From contig WHUX01000142.1 in assembly GCA_015179025.1 (NCBI GenBank), positions 1 to 64,000 on the forward strand: DNA of 64,000 nt, in the 5' to 3' direction. The notes under the pieces are model-generated. The model saw nothing but the letters and a program-made list of their open reading frames with translations, was not told the DNA's origin and did not search any database. Each line of letters starts with the position of its first letter. Within the stretch, counting starts at the first letter, position 1. Of the stretch, positions 48,803 to 59,152 are shown piece after piece. The position numbers were made by a program, and so were the translations under genes. The stretch comes from Terfezia claveryi. Its lineage: Eukaryota > Ascomycota > Pezizomycetes > Pezizales > Pezizaceae.

Positions 48803-49951
48803 TTATCGAGACAAGCGTTTCAACTGGTGGAAAGTTGCGACACCGTCTGTGAGAGATTATCAGTCAAAAGGAACGACCCATAATCAACCACAATAAGCAA
48901 TGTATGGATAATATCGAAAAAGGGGTTGTTTGTTTCAGTTCCGGCAGGGAAAATCTCACCTCAACCTCCGTCGGACTAAGCCTTTTGACACTCCGATCCG
49001 TCCGTCGCTGTCTCTCTCCCTCTCCGTGGGGTTATACGTAAACCTATGCGGGTTCCCCCCGTTATACTGCGGGTACAAGAATCGTTTCCAAAAACAACAC
49101 CAGATAGACGGTAAACAACTCGCTCGTTTGCTCGTTGAGATTAACGTTTGTGGCAAGCAGAAGAGTCAAGATTGCGCCTAAACTCTGTTGTCGTTTTCGT
49201 GTCCCAGATTGGTCCTTAGGTTCCGTAGCGTCTCGTTGCTTCTTTGCCCTGCTATTCCCGTCGGCCAATCAACACGGCAAAACCCTGTACCTCCTCAGCT
49301 GTTGCTGTAATTTCTGTTATTTCAACCCCCGCTTAGTTGCTGAATGAACGTCGTGAAAAAAAACGAATCTGCAACAACAAACCCACACGAAAAGAACGAA
49401 ATCCTGCAAGAATCAAAAGAGTGACTGGAGTAAGATTTGAGGGGATGGGTTTTCTTGAAATGAAATAAAACAATCAAGAAACTTTTCTCGCCCTCGAAGT
49501 CAAACCCTGCAGGTCGTCACGTTAGTTAGTTACCTGCCTATGCTAAAAAAAAAAAAAAGGGGCGTGCTTATTCACGGTGGCTGTCTTGCCCTGGTCATGC
49601 AAAATACACCACTCTAAATTAAGTCAGACCAGGAATCGCACGGGATGAATCGCAATAAGGTGGTAAATGTAAAGCCTCCAAAATCGTCAGGGAGATGAGA
49701 TAAGGCCAGAAACTTACCAGCCCTTCAAGAAACAATTCTAAATAAGATTCCGACCCAGCACTTATGTGTAGATCCCAACGTATCTTGTACTCATGAACGC
49801 CGTTCTGTACTGTGGTTATTTTCTCGCAGTTATCCACACAAACTGGGAAGTTTGAAGAAAGAAATGCTATCGATATTGGAACCAGACTACGATAGAATAT
49901 GCGTGATAGCCCAGAGAGGAATTGATCGACTAAGGGTACAGCACAGCACCT

Positions 49952-49978
49952 GTTTCCCCTTAGTCTGGTTGTTTCCCC
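49952..49978 (+). repeat. 11-nt insertion with 8-bp duplication
   Basis: GTTTCCCC (49952-49959) and its exact repeat (49971-49978) flank TTAGTCTGGTT. Confidence 0.82.
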
Positions 49979-50396
49979 AACCAAAAACCAAAACCCTATT
50001 CCTGGAAATAATAAAGAACCCCGTTAGATCCCAACCTTCCGCCGCCAAAGATGGTCAGGGTCCGCCCACCTTTAACCCTTCTAGGAATAAAGCTGATATG
50101 TAGGTACTTTGTCAGGGAAGATAGTAGAGCCACGGTACTTAAGCTGGAGATAATTTCTCATGTACAACTCATGCAACAACCCGACCACAAAAAGCCAATT
50201 TCGAGCAGGAAGTATCGTACCGTCGAAAAAATAGATTTAGTCTAGAGTATGTCTCCTGACGTCTGCCGTGTATCTGCCTTGCCTTGCTCGTATCTTGCTT
50301 TTTCCCCAATTTCCTTTCCAAACCCCTAATTACCTCCCCGTTCTTGTTTCGTTTCGAAAAGAATGAAAACAACCTAGGTAGTTCAATGCTGCCGAA

Positions 50397-50423
50397 CGTT
50401 AACTGTAACCAGACTACGTTAAC
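50397..50423 (-). repeat. 13-nt insertion with 7-bp duplication
   Basis: CGTTAAC (50397-50403) and its exact repeat (50417-50423) flank TGTAACCAGACTA. Confidence 0.8.
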
Positions 50424-51836
50424 CGTGCCTGAAATATTTACCGATCGGGCCTAGTAGGGTTTCAAGCTGGTAGCGAGGAAATATGGCACACTTAGGGTAA
50501 TATGCTTGGACCCCTTTACCCCGTAGGTGGGATATGGAATAAGAAGAGGTCCCCGGTGGGTAGCTCCAAAGATAGAGCCTGTAGAGAAGAGTGGATATGA
50601 AGTGCCTTCTATGACAATAGAGTTCGTGCGCGTTTCCATTTATGGGCACCTCTCTGCTTGCTTGACCATTCAGCTATACATACACACTTACATAGGAGGT
50701 GAAGGAGGTATGTATGCCGCCCTCCGACAAACCCACTGCCTCAAGCGAAGTAAGTTTTGCAGGTCGGGCCCCCTCAGTACGTAAAGCAGGACGTACTGCA
50801 AACAACCGTGTGCCCGTAGTCTCGAACCCGACCGCTCCTAGGGAGGGAAACCAAATCGATCGACGATTGCCTACTGCGTGATGAATCCCGGCACTGAGAC
50901 GGTACCTAATAGCTAGGTACCTCGCAGATTCGTGTTCCAGGATCTCGGGTGCGGCGTAATCAGCTTGAAATGTGGTGCTGCGACGGGTACCAACACGAGT
51001 TCACGCTGAAGTGGAGGAGAGTCGCGAGGGGGCACAAATTCGAAGCTGAGATTGAGAGAGTGACTGTATGAACGTACTTATGAACAGTACCTACCGTACT
51101 TAGTCTTGAACCGTTTGACAGCGACGTTTACTTAATTGGGTAATCCGCTGATGCTGATTCGACTGTCGACTTACCAAACTGATCTACTTAATGTAACGTC
51201 AATTGCAAGTGCTTTAAAGTACGCCGGATCTTTCTTCGCCTTCGCCCATGTTATCTTGTAGACCGAGTAGCTCTATAGTAGCTATATAGTTCGAGCTTGA
51301 AGTATGCAACAATTCAAAATTCAAAGAGATACATAAATATAACTCTACATTAGGTACGGAGGCGCGGAACAAAAGTCCTTTCCCCTTTCCTATCTGGGAG
51401 TTGCATATGCAGGCTTATGCATGTATGGATACTTGGCATATGCATGGGCATTCACGCATATTTACTCTCGTGCAAATGGCCTTCCACCGGCTCAACCCAT
51501 CAGTTGTCTTACTTTCTCACTGTCCAACTTCTCAATTTACTAGATATCGCCGAAAACTCAATTGGCCAGATATCCTATTCTCCAACTATGGAATTCATTA
51601 TACATCAGTCCTTCTCCAACCCTCAACCCTTCAACTAACTCTTCCCTACCATCTTAATTCATCAAGTATATCGCCCTTCTCCGCCCTCTTAAATTCCAAT
51701 CCTCCGAGCACCTTAATCCCCCGAACACTCCAATCCCCCGAATACCCCAATCCCCTAAATACCCCAATCCTAAGTAGTAGTCCGTAGGCAAACATGTTGC
51801 TAATAACCGAAATAGGGACCACTCACTTCCCGCACG

Positions 51837-52019
51837 CCAGCTGAGCAAGCATGGGAGAATGCATGGCATGACCTTGAGCAATGGGGGATTCAGCATCGGA
51901 TTAAACGCATTCCTTACCATATCCAAGAGGTCATCAGACTTGAGGGTGGAAATGAATATTCTGAAGGACATCCTCCTGTGAAAAGAGATAAAGAGTTACT
52001 GGATTGCAATCCACCATGA
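51837..52019 (+). pseudogene. C-terminal fragment of a Tc1/mariner-type (DDE) transposase
   Basis: Sixty codons ending in TGA. The pattern EQAWENAWHDL, a tryptophan, then RIKRIPYHIQEVIRLEGGNE is the characteristic end of fungal Tc1/mariner-like transposases. In the family the D-D-E/D core precedes this segment; here only about 400 bp separate it from the element tip and no such motif is readable. It is therefore a remnant left by internal deletion. Confidence 0.75.
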
Positions 52020-52064
52020 GCGGCAGATCTGCATTCAGGAGACTAACAAGATCCACAAGAATGC

Positions 52065-52331
52065 ATGGTTGCTGTTTCAATGCGCTACTATCGGAAGTAT
52101 ATTGCACATCTTAGGCCTCTTGTTAGTATTCAGGAAGTTGTCGATCTAGAGGATCTTAACACTAATAAATGGAGACATATGCTGGAGACTGACCAAATTG
52201 TCAGTGTTAATCCGATCGATATCATGATCTCAGCTAGTCCTAAAGGCCAAAAAAAAGAAGGCCCCCTTCAGAAACGTGGGAGGAAACCAGGGCCAAGGTG
52301 TGCTTCATGCTGCTATCAAGACCCGGTGTGA
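52065..52331 (+). CDS. Unrecognized 88-codon frame inside the mariner element
   Basis: The frame contains a basic segment KRGRKPGPR like an AT-hook and two cysteines CASCC near the end. I do not recognize it. It may be captured sequence or a shifted transposase part. It ends about 100 bp before the right inverted repeat. Confidence 0.25.
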   Translation: MVAVSMRYYRKYIAHLRPLVSIQEVVDLEDLNTNKWRHMLETDQIVSVNPIDIMISASPKGQKKEGPLQKRGRKPGPRCASCCYQDPV

Positions 52332-52533
52332 GTGGGGAGGGGGTGAGGTGGGACGGGTGTGTGAGGTGGGCGAGCAGCGAGGGCATTGGTTACACGTAGA
52401 TAGCTGTCGTAGATTGCCAACTTGAATCCGAAGTGACGTGCATATGCCAAGTACATATGCGCGCATATTCTACATATGTATGCATATGCACCAAAGAAGA
52501 AAGGGGAAATGACTTTTGTTCCGCACCTCCGTA

Positions 52534-53271
52534 CGTATCTGAATTGCCCATAGAACAAATAAATCGGCCTGGGCACGAGAACATACAGTACAACAAAGTA
52601 CCCCAGGTAGAGCAACTTGAATTATCTTGAGTAATATGTAATTTCATCATCTCGAAGTCGACTAATCCCATGATATCTCTATCTGTATTTCCCAGAATGT
52701 GACAGCTGCCAGGTACCTACGGTACCTCCCATCCAAACCTAGTGCAGCCAAAAGTCCAACACGAATGCCCAACATATAAATTCTGTATAAAGTACTATAT
52801 TTCTTCCAAAATATACAAGTTTTATCAGCCAATTATTGTAGCATATCACATTTAATGACCCCACTTTCCCATCTCATACATATCCATCCCATCCCATTTC
52901 ATCCCAGGCCACATGCATGCCATCTTATTTCATCAATCCACGTTATGCCACATGATATCCCTTCGCCCATAGTCTGGTTGGCACAACCTCTCGGTAGAGG
53001 TTCGCTATAGACTATAGGACACTACATCCTAGAAAACACACGATGGCTATTGATATATCCTTTCTTTCCAACAACCAGACAACCCACGCGCACAAACCAA
53101 ATGAAACCAAACTAGAGCTAGGCAAAGATAATATTAATTAACCAACCTACATACTCTGTACATTCACTTTCACTTCCGCACCACCTATTTCCTCCTCAAG
53201 ACACAATCAAAAAAACCAACAAACATAACCTGGCGCTTTATCTCTTGCCCCTCGTCACAAATCCCTGCCCC
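52534..53271. other. Intergenic, one long-form short insertion
   Basis: Low-complexity CATCCCATCCCATTTCATCCC-like sequence lies at 52885-52910. No gene is visible. Confidence 0.35.
52970..53014 (+). repeat. 45-nt hairpin form of the dispersed insertion
   Basis: It starts TAGTCTGGTTGGCACAA and ends AGACTA. The outer six bases are complementary, and AACCTCT pairs perfectly with AGAGGTT across CGGT. There is no clear flanking duplication. Confidence 0.7.
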
Positions 53272-53676
53272 TCAACATTCACATCTGCATTTTACCCCGC
53301 CCTCAAACCCCCTCCCAACCTCAACACACACCCCTCCTAAACTATTTCTCCTTCTTCTCCTCCTCGTCTTTCTCTTTCCTGTTGCTGCGGTGGTGACGCA
53401 TCCCCATCTTCTCACCAGTGCCAACGCCCCAAGCGACGGCGACCTTATCCTCGCAGAATTATTTCCGGAATCACCCGCGGCAGGGGTGACAAAGGGAAGA
53501 ATATCCGGTGACACTGACATTGTCCTCTCAGTACCAGGGATACTAACAGTACTACTCCACGCCCTCCCCTTCGACGGCAGCCCCGTAGGCGCCTCGAACC
53601 GGTCTACGGCTATGACCCCGATGCTGCGGGGCTCGATTGCGTCTTCATCGTTGAAGTTGACGTTACTGTAGCACTT
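53272..53676 (-). CDS. Possible terminal exon of a hypothetical gene, strand uncertain
   Basis: On the minus strand a CTCCTCCAG acceptor opens a 134-codon frame to TGA at 53272. It has a mixed, Ser/Pro-containing sequence (GVIAVDRFEAPTG, SVSPDILPFVTP) and a poly-Arg stretch. The plus strand of the same DNA is also open, and more hydrophobic: a Leu-rich run near 53350, then after a TCTCAG acceptor (53534) a frame ending in a membrane-like GIGVGAAIVVVVG followed by GTAAGT. Composition indicates coding on one strand, but I cannot tell which. Function is unknown. Confidence 0.3.
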   Translation of the reverse strand, partial: KCYSNVNFNDEDAIEPRSIGVIAVDRFEAPTGLPSKGRAWSSTVSIPGTERTMSVSPDILPFVTPAAGDSGNNSARIRSPSLGALALVRRWGCVTTAATGKRKTRRRRRRNSLGGVCVEVGRGFEGGVKCRCEC

Positions 53677-56660
53677 CTGGAGGAGATAAGTGGGGGGATA
53701 TTAGGTATTGGCGTGGGAGCAGCAATTGTTGTAGTAGTAGGAGTAAGTGAGTATGCCGGGAAAATTATTGGTATAGGCTACGTCACGTCCTCTAGCGGTG
53801 TATTGATTATTCAAATCTTCAGAATTTCAATTAGTGAAGTAGCAGCTATGCGTGATGTGGCTGGGGAAGATAAGATCCTCCGGGGGGCCGCAATGTTAAA
53901 GATCAGATTCAGCGAAGGAAGTATTTAACAATGAAGATTCACAAAGAGAAACCAAGGTATCAAACTAGAAAACGGAGAAAGAGTGGTGGGTTCGATTGAT
54001 TATCGAACAAGAACTGCAGAACTGGAGTATCAGATGGCCTCCAAAGAATGAGGTGTACCAGGCTTGTTCTCTGCTCGCAGTCATGAGAAATCTGGAAAAA
54101 AATTGTAGGTATGAACTTTCCCTGATATCAAGCTAATTTTTGCATCCTGTGACTCGTCAATTTCGTAAGTACTCATCTAACCTCCCTGCGAGGCGTTACA
54201 ACTTTACGTGAAGCTCAAGGCTTGTCGCAGGCTCTTACAGAGAGTGCTCTTGGATGACGTTGGTGAGACGAGAAATTCTGGGGTGTAGAGAGCTGAGTCT
54301 GGCTGGCTAGCTGAGGGTATTCGATCGCGTACGCGTTGAATTCTAATGTTTCTAGCTTATTGGACTCACTTCAGCTCGCTCTCGCCAATCGCCTATCCCC
54401 TCGTCCGTCGTAAAGGGGCAGTGAAAGAAAGGCGGGCAAACTGGCTGGCCATTGAATAACCGATTTTCATCTACGTACCTAAAGCCGTCCCTGTCTCATG
54501 CTCCTGCTTGATCTTCGGCTTTCTGACAACACCTCAAGCTGGACGGAGCATAAGCTGGACGGAGCATTAGGGTATCCCCTCCGGCCCTCTTTCGAACCCA
54601 TCACGGATTGTCAAGTACTGTCAATATCATTAACGGCGTGTGCTCGCTGGGCCAGGATGTCAGCTGCCGGTTCTATGTTTCCACTTTCCGTTTTGTCCGA
54701 CTACTTCCTCCCTTCCTTTCGTTCCCATCACGGATTGTCAAGTACTTTCAATCATCAACGGTGTGTGCATTCTGGGCCAGGACGTCAGCTGCCGGTTCTA
54801 TCTTCCCTCTTTCCGTTTTGTCGGACTACTCCCGGTCTTAATATGGCCTCTCTTCAGACTATTTCCTTTCCTTTTGTTCCCCCAAGGATCTCCGTTGATG
54901 GGTTTGTCTCTTCCTCCCAGGGGTGTTTCGTTGTTCTTTTATTGGTTTTCAGCGGTACAATGTTCATAGACATATCGACCATCTGGATACAGCGTTTTGC
55001 ACATGAGATGAGCTGGACCATTCAATACTAATTACTTACTTTGTCTTTCTCTTCGTTCCTACCATATTCCTAATATAATTCGAGAAAATGCAGCCAGCCT
55101 CCCACTCACAAGTCCCCCAGCATCGATGCCTCTGCGCCCACCGGTCAGATCGGAGGTCGTCAATGCCTTCTTCTTCACAATACATTACTGGAAATGGATC
55201 ACATGTGGCATTGCTTCCTCTCAGAAAAGACACATGAAGAGAATTGGGAATGGGACTTTGACTTTTTGGGAAGAGGAAGGTGTTTGAGGGGATAAATGGG
55301 GGGAGAAAGGGAAGTTAATAATTTGGATTGTTGGTATGAGCTTGTTGGCTTGGTGTGGGATGGTTATTGAGGGGAAAGTGGGCTGAGGTGCTGGAGTGGA
55401 GGACGATGGGTGAATGCTCAGATACGGAAGCCACATCTTTACCAACAGAACATTACCAACGCGAACCTGTTACTACCACCACCACCGCTCCCTCCGTGGA
55501 ACTTCTCTCCAGCTACCAACCGACAACACCCCAGGAGCAATCATTTTACACAACCCCCTCCCCCACACTGGCACCAACCTCCACCTACCTCTCTCCCGCA
55601 CTTACCCTCTCCACCACAAACCTACACTCAGCTCCCATTTATTTCTGTTAACTCAAGCTGATGCTAACGTCTCTCCCTATCCGCCAGACGCAGCTAATGG
55701 ACATTGAGAAATGAAGGGTTCCTCGCATGGAGCGCCAACTTCACAAACAACTCCCTCATTTGTGAATATGTGTTCTAGCGCATGCCTCCAGCGGGCTGCA
55801 TACCTACTATGCCCCTCGCTGGCCATTAATTTAATCACTGAATTGGGCAAATAAATATGTGAGATTCTTGAGTTTGTTTGATGAATGAGTCTGATGACAG
55901 TAGATTTGATGTGAGATGATAGGTCTGACATGAGATATTGATCTGGCGGCATGGATATTGATCTGAGTTGTGCAGTTTGGTCATATTCACAGTTTAGAAG
56001 CCAGCTGAGATCCTGCATTGAGAGATTTATTCCTTTCTTAATACCAGATCAATACATCACAACACTCTATCTAACCTTTGCACTTTACTTACCTTCTACC
56101 TTACTACTCTACCATTCATTTTCCTTATGCCCACAACTCAAGCTTCAGGCAATGCACCAGCCCAGCATTAGGCCCCTCCCGAGCCCCAGCTAGAGTTCCA
56201 GACTTCCAACCTATGGAACCTTTTACGGATGGTACACAGGAAGCTTTTCATCGATATATACATGAAACCCCACATCCATTCGATTTGATGATGCTCGCTA
56301 TGATCAATATAAGCGGTGGATTTTGCAAGCTCAAGATTCAGACAGTGGCCCTAAACTTAGCAGAAATGAAGAGAAAGCCCGCTTTCAAGTTGGAAGGCCA
56401 GGCCAAAACCGACAATAAAAGGTTATAAGTAAAAGTTATTGCGAAATCACAGCCCGAACGCCACCGATTGTTAGCTAAGTGTACTCATTAACCTTTATCC
56501 AACCAAAGATCTCTAGCCATATGGCCTTGGAAGATGAAATTGCGGATATTCCAGCTACTCGACAATTCACAATCACCTTAGTTAATGCTGCTCGACAGGC
56601 ATCTGCAACAACTCGAGTTTCTGTCTCATTGTACTTGTCGCTGCCCGATGCTTCAAAAAT
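53677..56660. other. Intergenic, tandem duplication and unknown frames
   Basis: Contains the 126-bp duplication at 54598-54845. A Pro-rich frame (about 55410-55660) and another open stretch (about 56078-56428) have no recognizable domain and may be noise or decayed genes. Confidence 0.35.
54598..54845 (+). repeat. Imperfect 126-bp tandem duplication
   Basis: CCCATCACGGATTGTCAAGT starts both copies (54598 and 54724). The units stay alignable through GTCAGCTGCCGGTTCTAT and TTTCCGTTTTGTC. Just upstream, AGCTGGACGGAGCAT is also doubled (54538-54568). Confidence 0.8.
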
Positions 56661-56980
56661 GACTTGAAATGCTCAATCTATTGTCATACCAAAGTGTTAG
56701 CAGGTCATGACTGCGGTAACCTCTGGGCTCTTGGGATGCTTGGGGAGAAGGTTATAGTGGATAGGTTACAGAACTCGGGGCTTCTTCACAGGCATCAATT
56801 CGGCTCGGTAAAAGGCAGATCAGCGACGGAAGCCGCTCTCCTAACAATTACTAGGGCTCAAAGATGTCTGGCAAGAGAAGGAGCGGTTGGTTGGGCAATT
56901 TGGGATATCAAAGGGAGATTTCAAAACATGCGGGAGGAGGATGTAGTAAGGGAGGTGGAAAAAACGGAGGAAGGCAGAAG

Positions 56981-57008
56981 GTGGATTCCTAGTCTGGTTG
57001 TGGATTCC
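56981..57008 (+). repeat. 10-nt insertion with 9-bp duplication inside the LINE reverse transcriptase
   Basis: GTGGATTCC (56981-56989) and its exact repeat (57000-57008) flank TAGTCTGGTT. Removing 19 bp rejoins the frame to the expected WIP-x-REFF sequence of the intact LINE, so this is a post-insertion event in known ancestral sequence. Confidence 0.9.
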
Positions 57009-57078
57009 ATGGATTAGGGAGTTCTTTAGGGCGAGAAGATTCCAAATGAAAGATACTAACCTGGGGGCGGGGAGGGGC

Positions 57079-57095
57079 TTGTGCCAACCAGACTA
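57079..57095 (-). repeat. Second short insertion in the same LINE
   Basis: TTGTGCCAACCAGACTA, with G-rich filler before it, interrupts the motif in which LINEs encode TNLG-A-PQGSPLSP. Flanking GGGG runs make the duplication ambiguous. Confidence 0.75.
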
Positions 57096-58576
57096 GGGGC
57101 GCCTCAAGGTTCACCTCTGTCCCTGTGATCTTTCTCATCTGGATGGCGCCAATCATCCGCAAAATGGAAGCAGAGGTGGTAAAGGTGGCCCCGTTTGACA
57201 TTGAGCTGTCATCGTACGTGGACGATCTGTACTTTGATATCTGTATTTGGGACAGGTTCAACGCAGGACTGGACATGAATTTCCTTTTGGTACGGGCAAT
57301 GAGGCAGTTAACAGGGTAGTGGAAGAGAAAAACCTCCCCCTGGAAAAATCGAACAACGAGAAGTTGGTATCGAAGAAGAAGAAGAGGAGACCTAAGAATA
57401 AGAATGTCAAGTGGGTGAAGTGGGTGGGAATCATTATGGACGAAAGCTTGATGTTCAAGGAGCACTGGAAGAGTAGGATAGCGAAAGCAAGGAAGATGCT
57501 GGGACAGCTAAGCGGCCGCGGAAACTCGTAACCGGGGTATGAGCGCGGATAGCTGGAGGGCGGCATACACAGGGTGATAGGGATGATTAGAGCGGTAGCG
57601 TTGTGGGGAGCAGAGCTTGGGTGGAGAAGACAGCGGGATTGGAAAGAAGAGTTCGAGAAGCGGCAATATCAAGCTCTGAAGAAGTGTGCCAATGCAGCAC
57701 ATGGGTCAAAGAGAGAACTGGTAAGTCTTTTGCGGGAGTGGAGTCACCGGGGATGGTCCTGGACGCAGCACAGGCAAGGTTGATGGGGAAGATTATGAGG
57801 GATCCCAGCACGTTTTGGGACCAAATGATCGAGGACGAGAAGAAGGCAGAGCATGGGGCGACTTTGGAGAACCTTACTTGCTGAATGATGGATTCGTCCG
57901 TCGGTTTTTAACAGCAATCAACAGGGCCTGAAGGAGGAAGGGAACGAGACGTTGATCTTGGGAGGAGAGGTGACGAAGAAGTTTATACCGTCGGTGGACT
58001 TAGGTTTGTTCAAGGATGTGAAGTCAGATCGCTGGATAAGGAAGATTGAAGAAGTGAAAGAGGATGCAGTGGTGATGTATACGGATGGGAGTATGAGCGA
58101 GAAGGGCGGGTTTGGGGGGGCTGGTATTCGGTGGGAGGAAAGGTGAAGGGGAAGGTAGGGATAGGAAAGATGACAACGGTGTGGGAATGAAAGGTGGTGG
58201 GGATAAGGAGAGAGCTAGAAGAGGCTCCGCCGGAGTGGAAAATCCTAATTCTGACAGACTCACAGGCACCGATAGCGGCGGACTTGAGGAGCATAGCCCT
58301 GGGGGTAAAAGAAAGGCAGGAGCGACTAGGGGCGGAGGCGGTCAGGCTCTGCTGGGTAAAGGCGCATGTGGGTATCCCAGGGAATGAGCGAGCAGATACT
58401 CTGGCCAAAGAGGGGCGGAAGAGTTATACCCAGAATATCACCTGATTACGGAAGGGGGTCTGAAGCAGGAGTGGAAAAGGAGAGTGGAAAAGGAGAGTGG
58501 AAAAGGAGGCTTGAAAAGGAGAGGAAGGTGGCAGGAGCGAGGAGGGAATGGACTGGATTCCGCAACGGACCAGAAC

Positions 58577-58599
58577 ATATATATATATATATATATATT
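58577..58599. repeat. (AT)n microsatellite within the LINE relic
   Basis: About eleven AT units interrupt the region before the LINE CRTGRG zinc motif. Confidence 0.8.
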
Positions 58600-59152
58600 C
58601 AGGTGGGAGAGAATAGCGAGGGTATACTATGTTCACTGCAGAACCGGAAGGGGAACCTCCAATCCTGGCGAGCGAAATTGGATGACATGGTTGACCCCAC
58701 CGAAGGTGCGGAAGACATGCGGAGACTGGCAGGCACGTAGCCTTGGTCGGCTTACATGGAGAGGAAATTGGGAGGAGGCGGAGAGCTTCTTGAAGGAGAT
58801 GGTGGAGCGGAAGAAGTGAAGAAGGTGAAAGACGGGGGAGGAAAGAATAACAGTGGACCTGGTTGGGACATTTTCCTCTAATCTGCATCTGGTCTGAGTC
58901 GTGGCGAAGAATGGTGGTTGTTTTATCAGGGGAAGGCCGGAAACGGGGCGTGGTGGCGGAAGTTGTGATATTTCATGACGGGGAAGGGCCCGGCTAGGGG
59001 CGTGGCAGGGGAAGAAGGGTGCTACTTCTGTATCGATTTTCTTTGGCTCGGAAGGCAGGACGCTTAGCCCGTTGTTCCGAGTCTTTCAAAATGAGGGAAC
59101 GAGGTCGTCTCAAAGCCTTAGGCTCCACAGACGTACAGACTTCAAAAAAAAA

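Larger units (their letters stand above)
48803..51354. other. Intergenic, kinesin 5' flank and short insertions
   Basis: No gene is supported. A run of A residues at 49545-49558 has no recognizable LINE upstream. Two TAGTCTGGTT insertions with flanking duplications lie at 49952 and 50397. Confidence 0.4.
51355..52533 (+). mobile_element. Tc1/mariner-type element, about 1.18 kb, about 90-bp terminal inverted repeats, TA target
   Basis: The plus strand from 51355 reads TACGGAGGCGCGGAACAAAA. The reverse complement from 52533 reads TACGGAGGTGCGGAACAAAA and stays alignable for about 90 bp, including the shared TACTTGGCATATGCA. TA lies at both tips (51355-51356 and 52532-52533), as left by Tc1/mariner transposition. 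Inside are a transposase C-terminus (51837-52019) and an open frame (52065-52331) with an AT-hook-like KRGRKPGPR. The DDE catalytic core is missing, so the element is an internally deleted, non-autonomous derivative. Confidence 0.82.
56670..59152 (+). mobile_element. Decayed 5'-truncated LINE (reverse transcriptase to 3' end)
   Basis: Reading plus, the relic starts within the reverse transcriptase (LGEKVIVDRLQ at about 56740, HQFGSVKGRSATEAAL) and continues through a catalytic SYVDDL (about 57210), RNase H (YTDGSMSEKGGFGG, LTDSQAPIA, WVKAHVGIPGNERADT) and a partial zinc-binding end, to a 3' UTR and poly(A) at 59141-59152. It is the same clade as the 6-13 kb element but a different subfamily; its 3' end matches the 14.3-kb copy. 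Frameshifts, two short insertions and an (AT)n tract break it. CTCTGGGCTCT upstream and CTCTCAGCTCT after the tail may be an eroded duplication. Confidence 0.88.

Noticed and set aside
49545..49558. Poly(A) run as a LINE tail
   Set aside because: No LINE 3' sequence precedes it and no flanking duplication was found.
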